NCBI GenBank assembly: GCA_002503705.1
Contig: DASH01000001.1
Span: 11,940-26,832, forward strand
Direction: 5' to 3'
Source: Candidatus Woesearchaeota archaeon UBA153
GTDB taxonomy: Archaea > Nanobdellota > Nanobdellia > Woesearchaeales > UBA525
Length of the DNA: 14,893 bases
In this document: positions 1-7,200 of the stretch, in pieces
How positions within the stretch are numbered: position 1 is the stretch's first letter
Layout: each line of letters starts with the position of its first letter
Position numbers and translations under genes: made by a program
Notes under the pieces: generated by a model
Told to the model about the DNA's origin: nothing
The model's input: only the letters and a program-made list of their open reading frames with translations
Databases searched by the model: none

Positions 1-35
1 AAGCGATTTGCCTAAGAGCCGAGTAGAGAGTAACT

Positions 36-44
36 CTTAAAAAG
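36..44 (+). promoter_or_regulatory. Candidate TATA box for the 66-590 gene
   Basis: CTTAAAAAG is centred about 26 nt before the GTG at 66, the distance expected between an archaeal TATA box and its transcription start. No Shine-Dalgarno match precedes the GTG, so a leaderless transcript starting at or next to the start codon fits. A clear BRE is not visible, which limits confidence. Confidence 0.35.
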
Positions 45-65
45 CACTGGACGACTCCTCATCGC

Positions 66-590
66 GTGTTCAAGACTGATAAGAAGTCGTTGGAAGAACT
101 GTCATTCCAGTTCGACGAGCGGGACATCGCGAAGTTGGCACGACTCCTCGAGTTTCTCAGGACGAAAGATCTCTTGACGATTTCACCGAAGGAAGCCGAG
201 AGAGCGCTCAAAGGGCTCGAAGCCATCGGCAAGCTGCAGCTCGACGAGGAGGTGTACGCGTTCCACGTCTACGATACCTATGCGACGCAGCAAGGAGGCA
301 CGGGAGAAGGCGTCGAACTCTACCGCCGACATGGAGACGACCTCCGAGAGCTCCTCGTCCCATCCGACAGAGACCGACTCTATCAGGTTGACCGTGCTGT
401 CGAATTCCTGAACGAATGTAGAATAACGAACATTTACACGGGAGACATACCGGTCAATTCAAAATTCTTAGGGCTCTCGTATACGTGCGACAAAGAGGAC
501 CCGATAACGTACTCAAAGCTCACCGACTCCGAGATTGAAGATTTCGAAGACGAAGGCATCCACGTCATCGAACTCGAACGCCTCATCTAA
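66..590 (+). CDS. Hypothetical protein, 174 aa
   Basis: I do not recognise this protein. The frame is closed upstream by a stop at 24-26 and contains no ATG or TTG before 66, so the GTG at 66 is the only reasonable start and was probably made from a leaderless mRNA. The protein is soluble and acidic, with no signal peptide or membrane segment. The first ~60 residues look helical and charged (several Leu-rich helices, residues 8-55). The middle carries aromatic and acidic stretches (VYAFHVYDTYATQQGG, about 63-78), and the end is rich in Asp/Glu. A single Cys lies near residue 140. It converges on adenosylhomocysteinase across about 45 nt and shows no operon partner inside the window. Codon use resembles that of its neighbours, supporting a real gene. 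Its function cannot be stated. Confidence 0.7.
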   Translation: MFKTDKKSLEELSFQFDERDIAKLARLLEFLRTKDLLTISPKEAERALKGLEAIGKLQLDEEVYAFHVYDTYATQQGGTGEGVELYRRHGDDLRELLVPSDRDRLYQVDRAVEFLNECRITNIYTGDIPVNSKFLGLSYTCDKEDPITYSKLTDSEIEDFEDEGIHVIELERLI

Positions 591-594
591 GCAA

Positions 595-632
595 GAAAAA
601 GAGAACAAAGTAAAGTTATTATGAAAAAATGG
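595..632 (-). terminator. T-rich archaeal terminator after adenosylhomocysteinase
   Basis: Read on the minus strand, the stretch directly after the TAG at 636 contains several T runs (ATTTTTTC, ACTTTACTTTG, CTCTTTTTC). Archaeal RNA polymerase commonly terminates at such oligo-T tracts without a hairpin. It fills the gap between the two convergent genes. No comparable T run follows 590 on the plus strand. Confidence 0.6.
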
Positions 633-635
633 TTT

Positions 636-1934
636 CTACGTCCCTTCTTCCCAGCTCGACTGGTATTTCTTCTGCTCGGGGGTGAGCTCGTCGATCGCGA
701 CGCCCATCGCGGTGAGCTGCAACCGCGCGATCTCGTCATCGATAGCGGGCGGCAATTGGATGACTTGACCGCCCTTGCCCTGCAAACTCGCTTTGTTCTT
801 GACGAGGTGCTCGACCGCGAGCGCTTGGCCGCAGAACGACGTGCTCATGACTTCGCTCGGGTGGCCTTCTGCAGCGGCAAGGTTGACGAGCCGGCCTTCA
901 CCGGCGACGTAAAGACGCCTCGCGCCCTTCCCGTCCTTCAGGTCCTTCTGAGAACCGAGCGTGTACTCGTCAAGATACGGACGCATCTTGCGCATCGTCG
1001 CCGCCTTCGCGAGCGCGGCGATGTTGATCTCCGCGTCGAAGTGGCCGCTGTTCGCGAGGAGCGCGCCGTCCTTCATCAACTTCATGTGGTGGAGGTCGAT
1101 CACGTTCTTGTTCCCCGTCACCGTGATGAAGACGTCGCCGATTGTTGCGGCCTCGTCGAGCTTCAAGACACGGAAACCGTCGAGCGCGGCTTGCAACGCG
1201 CGGAACGCGTCGACTTCCGTCACGATGACGTTCGCGCCGAGCCCTTTCGCCTTGAGCGCGACGCCCTTGCCGCAACTCCCGTACCCGCAGACGACAACGC
1301 TCTTGCCCGCGAACAAGATGTTGCTCGCGCGCAGAATCCCGTCGAGCGTCGACTGGCCAGTGCCGTAGTAGTTATCGAGGAGATGTTTCGTCTTGTTGTC
1401 GTTCACCGCGACGACAGGATATTTGAGCGCCTTGTCGCGCACCATCGCGTGGAGCCGGATGATTCCCGTCGTCGTCTCTTCGCACCCGCCGATGATGGAG
1501 GGGATGAGCGCGGCGTGCTTCTTGTGGATCTCGCTGACGAGGTCGCACCCGTCGTCGATCGTCACGTGCGGCTGGAACGCGATGATGTTCGTGAGATAAC
1601 GATAATAGTCCTCGTTCGTCTCGCCCTTGTACGCCCACACCTTCACTCCCTCCTGAGCGAGCGCGGCGGCGACGTCATCCTGCGTGCTGAGCGGGTTGCA
1701 GCCGGTGATGGCGACGTCGGCGCCGCCGGCGATCAACGTCCTGACGAGCACCGCGGTCTCTTTCGTCACGTGCAAAGCCATGCCGACCCGGACGTCTTTC
1801 AACGGTCGCTCTTCCGCGAAGCGCTTGCGGATCTCGAGGAGCGCGCCCATCCGCGCCTCGGCGAGCTCGATGTTCTTCAAGCCCTGGTCTGCGAGCTTGA
1901 CGTCTTTGACTTCGTACGTTGTCGAGGAGTCCAT
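636..1934 (-). CDS. ahcY: Adenosylhomocysteinase (S-adenosyl-L-homocysteine hydrolase)
   Basis: This is a cytosolic NAD-dependent enzyme that reversibly splits S-adenosylhomocysteine into adenosine and homocysteine, removing the product that inhibits SAM-dependent methyltransferases. At 432 aa it has the family's full length. Visible signatures are IDDGCD at 126-131 (substrate Asp), CEETTTG at 151-157 (substrate Glu), NDNKTKHLLDN at 178-188 (catalytic Lys/Asp region), the Rossmann loop GYGSCGKG at 217-224, SGHFDAEI at 296-303, and EGHPSEVMS at 356-364. The C-terminal tail ending in KPDHYRY in bacterial and eukaryotic enzymes is absent, as in archaeal and Thermotoga forms. The ATG at 1934 is preceded by GGTGAT, complementary to the 16S 3' end. 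It lies about 125 nt downstream of the coiled-coil gene with its own TATA-like element, so it is probably a separate unit. Confidence 0.97.
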   Translation of the reverse strand: MDSSTTYEVKDVKLADQGLKNIELAEARMGALLEIRKRFAEERPLKDVRVGMALHVTKETAVLVRTLIAGGADVAITGCNPLSTQDDVAAALAQEGVKVWAYKGETNEDYYRYLTNIIAFQPHVTIDDGCDLVSEIHKKHAALIPSIIGGCEETTTGIIRLHAMVRDKALKYPVVAVNDNKTKHLLDNYYGTGQSTLDGILRASNILFAGKSVVVCGYGSCGKGVALKAKGLGANVIVTEVDAFRALQAALDGFRVLKLDEAATIGDVFITVTGNKNVIDLHHMKLMKDGALLANSGHFDAEINIAALAKAATMRKMRPYLDEYTLGSQKDLKDGKGARRLYVAGEGRLVNLAAAEGHPSEVMSTSFCGQALAVEHLVKNKASLQGKGGQVIQLPPAIDDEIARLQLTAMGVAIDELTPEQKKYQSSWEEGT

Positions 1935-1986
1935 CCACCATCACCCGTTCGTCGCCACGCGGCGTTTTCAAGTTTCAAAATAGCTC

Positions 1987-2010
1987 GAGCGGGGAGGAGT
2001 TTCTCCGCTC
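1987..2010. other. Small inverted repeat in the ahcY leader
   Basis: GAGCG at 1987-1991 pairs with CGCTC at 2006-2010, and the inner bases extend the stem with a small bulge. If transcription starts about 25 nt after the TATA-like element at 2034-2043, the hairpin would sit at the very start of the ahcY leader. It lacks a following T run, so it is not an obvious terminator. The role is unknown. Confidence 0.3.
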
Positions 2011-2033
2011 TTCTCGTCGAGAACCAGGTCCGC

Positions 2034-2043
2034 TTTAAAAATA
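2034..2043 (-). promoter_or_regulatory. Candidate ahcY TATA box, also a T run after the coiled-coil gene
   Basis: On the minus strand this reads TATTTTTAAA, an AT-rich island in GC-rich surroundings between the TGA at 2059 and the ahcY start at 1934. It could serve as the ahcY TATA box, giving a leader of roughly 75 nt. Its T5 run may also help terminate the upstream cluster. The two roles cannot be separated by eye. Confidence 0.4.
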
Positions 2044-2058
2044 TGGCGGTGAGAACGT

Positions 2059-3267
2059 TCACGTGATGATTCGCGTGTCGTCTTCCGACTGCTTCTTCGG
2101 CGGCGCAACCGCTTCAGCGGGCTTCTCCGGCGGCACGAGATCCTCCGAAGGCGCCCCTGAGGCCGCAGGCCCGTCTGCATTCCCGTCGAGCGGCTTCGAG
2201 ACGATCTTCCGCTTCAGCTTCGAGAACAAGCCAGTCTTGGCTTTCACGTCGCCGCCCGCGACGTCAGCGCCCGCGTCAGAGCCGGCGTTCTCGGCAGGAG
2301 GGGTCGCGACGCCACTTTTCATCTCACCGATGGCGGCCCGGAATTGCTTGCCGAGCGGCTCCTTCGCTTCTTTCTCGTCCGGCGCTTCCAGGTCGATCTC
2401 GCCAGTCTTCAAGCGTTTCTCAAGCTTGCGTTTCAGCTTGGCGAAGTCCTTCTCCAACCCCTCCTTGAGCGTCTTGGAACGGTCGTCGAGCAGCTTGAGC
2501 AGGCTCGTCGTGTGCTTCTCGAAGTCGTTGAACTTGTCGACGAGCGTCACGAACTCTTTCTTCTCCTCCTTCTGGTCGATCTTCACGCGCACCTTGTCGA
2601 ACTCGCCCTCGAGGCGCTTCATCCCCGCGCTCACGTCGTTCACGATCGCGTCGAACTTGTCGAGCTGCGTGAACTTCTTCTCCACCTCGAGGAAGATCGT
2701 CTCGACCTTGTCCGCGTGACGCTCGATGATCGCCTCCATCTTCTTGATGCTCGCGAGCTCGCCCTTGACCTCGTCGTTCAGCTGGACGACCTGCTCCATC
2801 CCCTTGTAGAAGGACATCTGGTCGCGCACCTTCTTCAGCTCCGCCATCAAGTCCTTGATGATCGCCTCGTTGCTCTCAATCTGCGCGCGCAACGCCTCCA
2901 CCTTACCATCCTGCTTGCGCACCTCAATCATCAACTTCTCCGGATGGACGCTCTCGACGAGGTCGACCGCTTTCGTCGCCGCCACCTCGATCTTCGACAT
3001 CGCCTTGTTCGTGTCCACGATCATCCCGCGGACCTCGCCGAGCTGCTCGCTCAGCCTCGTGAACCGTTCAGCGTTCGACTTGCGGACCTCGGCGAACCCT
3101 TCGAGCTGCGCGTAGACCTTCGTCAGCTCCATGTCGACTTTTTCGTTCCCGGTGTTGAACTCCTTCTCATCCTTCTTGTTCGCGGCAGCCGCATCAGCCT
3201 CGGCGTCCGCGATGCCTTGCGAGATGAGCTCGTCGCGGTCCGGCCCTTTCTTCCCGAACAAGCCCAT
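2059..3267 (-). CDS. Long coiled-coil protein, 402 aa, last gene of the envelope cluster
   Basis: I cannot give a family name. The protein is cytoplasmic, with no signal peptide or membrane helix. Residues 1-40 begin MGLFGKK and are charged and Ala-rich. Residues 42-290 are almost continuous heptad-like helix (for example RFTRLSEQLGEVRGMIVDT from 69 and later Lys/Glu-rich segments), consistent with a long rod. Residues 295-402 are low-complexity Ala/Pro/Glu/Lys, interrupted by a short basic amphipathic stretch TGLFSKLKRKI at 345-355 that echoes the N-terminal GLF-K motif. The ATG overlaps the preceding stop by one base (TGATG), with AGGAGGG about 8 nt upstream, so it is translationally coupled to the 279-aa protein. 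General resemblance to archaellum coiled-coil proteins (FlaC/D) is structural only. A scaffold or tether for the neighbouring ATPase is an inference. Confidence 0.9.
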   Translation of the reverse strand: MGLFGKKGPDRDELISQGIADAEADAAAANKKDEKEFNTGNEKVDMELTKVYAQLEGFAEVRKSNAERFTRLSEQLGEVRGMIVDTNKAMSKIEVAATKAVDLVESVHPEKLMIEVRKQDGKVEALRAQIESNEAIIKDLMAELKKVRDQMSFYKGMEQVVQLNDEVKGELASIKKMEAIIERHADKVETIFLEVEKKFTQLDKFDAIVNDVSAGMKRLEGEFDKVRVKIDQKEEKKEFVTLVDKFNDFEKHTTSLLKLLDDRSKTLKEGLEKDFAKLKRKLEKRLKTGEIDLEAPDEKEAKEPLGKQFRAAIGEMKSGVATPPAENAGSDAGADVAGGDVKAKTGLFSKLKRKIVSKPLDGNADGPAASGAPSEDLVPPEKPAEAVAPPKKQSEDDTRIIT

Positions 3268-4106
3268 CAGCGAGTCCCTCCTGCCAGCCGTTCAACGTCT
3301 CGTTTGACGTTCGGCGCGTCGCGATGCGCATAAATGGCGTCCTTCAGCTCTCGTTCCGCGTCGTCCATGGTCGCGTGCAAGCGTTGGAAGTCCTCCTCCG
3401 CCAGCGTCACTTTCGCGTACGAGAGCTTTGCGGGAACGGTGCGCAGGGTGAAGTCCGCGATGAGCGGGTCGATGCCGAGCCTGCGCGCCTCGCTCAGGAT
3501 TGATTTGAACTCGCGGTAGCGCGCGTCGAGGAACTCGAGTCGTTTCGTGATGTTCTCCGGGGTCTCCGGGTGGAGGCTTTCCGTGAACCGTCGGGAGATC
3601 TCGTCGAACTTCTCGGCAAGCGCGTCTTTGCGTTGAGAATCGTCCTCGCGGTATCTTGAGAAGCTCGCGGGGTCGCGGATGACTCGCTCTTCGTCAGTCT
3701 GCGTCGGTCGCGGAATCGGCGGCGGGGCGGCCACCGTCTTGTTCAAGCGAGCGGGTTCCGCGAGCCCTTCTTTCAAGTCTTTCAAGACGTTCAAGTCGTT
3801 CGAATCGGTCTTCGCGGCTTTCTCTTGACGCGTCCGTTCCATTTCGTTCCGGACGAGAAACGTGTAGATGACGCTCTGGAACTCGTCTTTCGTGCGCGCC
3901 TTGCGTATCGTCGTCGCGAGCTCGGGTTCGAGGAAGAGGTGCTGCACCCAGTTCGCGAAGTCGTTCCGCTGGGCGTTCACGTGGTGTGAGAACTCGTCGA
4001 GAGACATGGCGGGGAGGTAGTCAGCGAGTTCGCGCAACGATCGCAACCCCTTCCCGCTCTTGAGCCAGAAGAACTTCGCGGGGTCCGTCAAGATAATCTC
4101 AGGCAT
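3267..4106 (-). CDS. Adaptor-like protein sharing a domain with the neighbouring HerA-type ATPase, 279 aa
   Basis: Residues 8-85 form a compact domain beginning DPAKFFWLKSGKGLRSL, continuing ADYLPAMS, then the hallmark RNDFANWV at 47-54 and ending ARTKDEF at 70-76. The same layout occurs at the C-terminus of the ATPase encoded just upstream (FRLENG, REYLPTM, NHFADWI, ATTKQEM), so the two proteins share a domain. It may belong to a DUF5752-like group, but I recall that only loosely. Residues 90-160 are a charged, Pro-containing linker (APPPIPRPTQ at 127-136). Residues 160-279 are helical, with likely coiled coils. There is no signal peptide or membrane segment, so it should act in the cytoplasm. 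The ATG has GAGGTGAGGT immediately upstream, at the end of the purine-rich repeat. The gene overlaps the next by one base. An adaptor role linking motor and coiled coil is inferred from the shared domain. Confidence 0.9.
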   Translation of the reverse strand: MPEIILTDPAKFFWLKSGKGLRSLRELADYLPAMSLDEFSHHVNAQRNDFANWVQHLFLEPELATTIRKARTKDEFQSVIYTFLVRNEMERTRQEKAAKTDSNDLNVLKDLKEGLAEPARLNKTVAAPPPIPRPTQTDEERVIRDPASFSRYREDDSQRKDALAEKFDEISRRFTESLHPETPENITKRLEFLDARYREFKSILSEARRLGIDPLIADFTLRTVPAKLSYAKVTLAEEDFQRLHATMDDAERELKDAIYAHRDAPNVKRDVERLAGGTR

Positions 4107-4110
4107 ACCT

Positions 4111-4200
4111 CACCTCTCCTCAACTCCTCTCACCACTTCTCAACTCCTCTCACCTCTCCTCAACTCCTCTCACCACTCCTCAACTCTCCTCAACTTATCT
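4111..4200. repeat. Nine imperfect 10-bp tandem repeats, purine-rich on the transcribed sense
   Basis: Nine consecutive 10-bp units all start with CA and end with CT on the plus strand: cacctctcct, caactcctct, caccacttct, caactcctct, cacctctcct, caactcctct, caccactcct, caactctcct, caacttatct. Alternate units match best, giving a 20-bp higher-order period. In the mRNA sense it reads as iterated GAGGAG, GAGGTGA and GTTGAG, that is, repeated Shine-Dalgarno-like stretches ending directly at the ATG at 4106. It fills most of the only real gap in the cluster. It could be a ribosome-loading platform, a homopurine/triplex-prone element or a slippage-prone repeat. Confidence 0.85.
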
Positions 4201-4232
4201 CTCGCCGATCTCACCTCTACGGTGACGCTCCT

Positions 4233-4248
4233 CTTTTTTAGCTTTCTC
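4233..4248 (-). promoter_or_regulatory. Candidate internal promoter for the 279-aa and coiled-coil genes
   Basis: On the minus strand a BRE-like GAGAAAG (4248-4242) is followed directly by a TATA-like CTAAAAAAG (4241-4233). A start about 25 nt downstream, near 4212, would place the whole 10-bp repeat array in a leader of about 105 nt. There is no T-rich terminator after the ATPase stop, so read-through from upstream remains equally possible. Confidence 0.4.
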
Positions 4249-4278
4249 CTTTTACAACCTCTTTTTGCACACCGAACT

Positions 4279-7200
4279 CTAACTCAGCGCGGCGATCATC
4301 TCCTGCTTCGTCGTCGCGCGGCCGACCCTGCGCGCCAAGTCCTCATCATGGAAGACGCCGCTGATCCAGTCGGCGAAGTGGTTGTAGTCGAACCCGACGT
4401 GGTTGTGGAACAGGTTGTCGTCCATCGTCGGCAGGTACTCGCGAAGCTCCTTCACGCCGTGCAGCGCGACGCCGTTCTCGAGGCGGAACGCCTGCTCATC
4501 GTTCTGCACGACGAGGCCGTCAAGGCTGCTCACGCTCTTAGCGGACAAGACGGGGGTCGGAGCGCCGGGAACCGGAACGATGGGCGGAACGCTGGCAGCG
4601 GCGACGACAGGTTGCCGTGCCACCACTGGCCCGGGAACCGGCGCGGGAGTCACGGGTTCCGGCGCGTTCACTGGCGACCGGGTCGCTTGGCTCGGCGTTG
4701 GAACGACGGGAGGCGGCGCTTGGACGATGGGTACCGGGTCTGGTGGAGCGACGACCGGTTGAAGGGTCGCGGGCGTCGCCGCAGGAGGAACAGGCGTCGC
4801 CGTAGGAGGAACAGGCGTTGCCGCAGGAGGAACAGGCGTTGCCGCAGGAGGAACAGGCGTCGCCGCAGGAGGAACAGGCGTCGCCGCGGCCACGGGAGCT
4901 TGCGCGCCGCCTTGCAACAACGCGACGAACCACGCGGGCGGCTTCGCCTCCGGAATCGGCTTGCCATCCTTCTTCAGCTCGAGGAGCTTGATCATCTCAT
5001 CCTTCGTCTTCGCGGCGGCGAGCGCGTACCCGAGCTTCGCGTCATTCGTCGCGTCGACGACCCACGCGGCGAACGTGTTGATCGGCTGCTTCGGCGGCTT
5101 GCCCTCCTCCACCTTCGGCTCCGGGTCGAACTCTTGCGGCAAGTCCTTCTCCTTGTACGCGCTCAGCTCGTCGTACAGCGAAGCCAGGTTGATGACGATC
5201 ATCCCGTTCTTCAAGTTGAGGATCTTGTTCGGCGGCACGTCATCCTTCCACCCCCACTCCTTCTTCGCGCCGCCCTGCGCCGCGGCGCCGGCGGCGTTCG
5301 CGCTCTCCTGCTGGGCGGCGACGTACTTGTTCCGCTCTTCCTGTGCGCGCTTCAGCTCCGCCTGGATGTCCGCAATGTTGACGAGCTCGCGCTCCAACTG
5401 CAAAGGCGCCTTGCCGAGCTTCTCCCACTGCTTGTCGATGCGCGGCGTCAAGCCTTCAAGGTAGATCTTCACCATGTTGAAGTTGCCCGTCTTCACCTTG
5501 TCGAGCGCGAGCTTCAGCTCGAGCTTCAAGTCGAAGACGTCGACGCCCTCCTTCTCGAGCTGCTCTAAGCTGTAATAGAGGTTGTCGATCAGGTCGTTGT
5601 ACGTATTGTACTCGCTGATCTCCTCGTCGCTCAACCGCTCGACGCTGTGACGCAACGGCTTGAACGCGACGAAGTACGGCTGTCCGCGGTTGTACGCGGG
5701 GTTCTCTACCATGCCGCTGCCCACCGTCGCCTTCACCAGGCTGCGCAAGACCTCCTCGCCGTACTTCTGACGGATACGTTCGAGGTCTCCTTCGTCGCGA
5801 GTGCGCATCTGGATCTCCGTGTTGATGTTGGCCTTGATCGTGCCGACGAAGTCGCTCAAGACTTGCGAGATGAGCAGGACGCCCAAACCCCACTTACGGA
5901 ACTCACGGCACGCACGCTCGATCTGCAGGAAACCGTCGCCGCTACCGCCGAACTTCGGCAGCAAACGGTGGACTTCGTCGAAGACGAACATGATCTTCAA
6001 GAGTTTCTCCTCGGGGAAGCCGGCGTGGAAGATCTCCCGGATCGCGTTCGCGACGAGCACGTCCATGTCCTTCGGGTCGAGCTTGTGGCACGCGAAGACC
6101 TGGATCTCACCCGGCTTGACGTACTTGCGGATGTCGATCTTCTCACGCGCGTCGTTGATCTGGCGGATGTTGCCGGGGAAGGCGCGCGCGTCCGTCTTCT
6201 TCATCCCGAAGAACTGGTACAGGCTCAGCATGGTCTTGTCCTTGCACGGCCGCAGCATGCCCGTCCACTGCGCGGTCGGGTCGAAGACGAGGATGGCGAC
6301 GCCCTTCTCCAGCGCCTCTTCCACGATGACTTGCGCGCTGACCGACTTCCCGCCGCCGGTCGAACCCGCGACGATCGTGTGCGTCTTGAAGTTCTCCAGG
6401 TTGAAGTACGTCATGTTGTCAGTCTCGGCGATCTTCCCCACGTAGATGGAACGCGCGCCAGGCTTGGGCAGCTCAGCGTAGTCGACCTTCAAGTGGTACT
6501 TCTTCTTCGCCTCGATGTTCTTGCGGATGAAGAAGGCCGCGACGACGAGGCCGCCGATCGCGAAGAGGATGAGCCCCCAGAGCCAGTAGCGCATGCCGAG
6601 GAACGAACGCTGCCAGAACGGCACCGCGACGTGGAATATCGTCGACGTGCCGCCGCTCAGGCCGAGATAGTTCGCCGTGACGCGGAGGATGTAGTCGCCG
6701 CTCTTCGTGGCGGAGGGGAGGGTGAAGCTCTTGATGAGACTGGACGCGGTCTTCACGTACGTGTTCGTCTCGTACGTCCAGATTGTCTCGCCGCCATCCG
6801 GAGACTGGATCGTGTAGTAGAGCCTGACCGGGTACTCCTGGTCGCTCAGCATGTTGCGCAAGTCCGTCTTGACGCGGACGAGGTCGCGCGGGTAGTACTT
6901 CTTCTCCGCGGTCTCGACCTCGATGTGCAACGCCTCGACGGGCAGGTAGTCGCGCGGGAGGATCTCGATCAAGGCGGGGATGGACGCGTTCAAGTCTCCC
7001 GTCAGCTCGACCGTCCCGTTGAAGACGCCGACGTCCCCGACGCCGAAGATCGTCAGGATAAACTCGCCGCGGCCGTTCGGCTCGATGGTGAGGTCGTTCG
7101 TGTTCACCGTAATCAACCGTTCGAGGTTCGAGCCGTTGACCGCCAAGTGGACGTTCACCGGCGACTTCTTGAAGCTGTAGACGATGATGCGCTCTTGCAG

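Noticed and set aside
1987..2010. SAH riboswitch upstream of ahcY
   Set aside because: The hairpin is too small and simple, lacks the riboswitch core, and such riboswitches are not known from archaea to my knowledge.
621..2066. 481-codon open frame on the plus strand
   Set aside because: Fully antisense to the unmistakable adenosylhomocysteinase.
4111..4200. Possible CRISPR array
   Set aside because: Units are 10 bp with no spacers and imperfect identity, so this is a simple tandem repeat. The same applies to the 21-bp coding repeat at 4772-4888.
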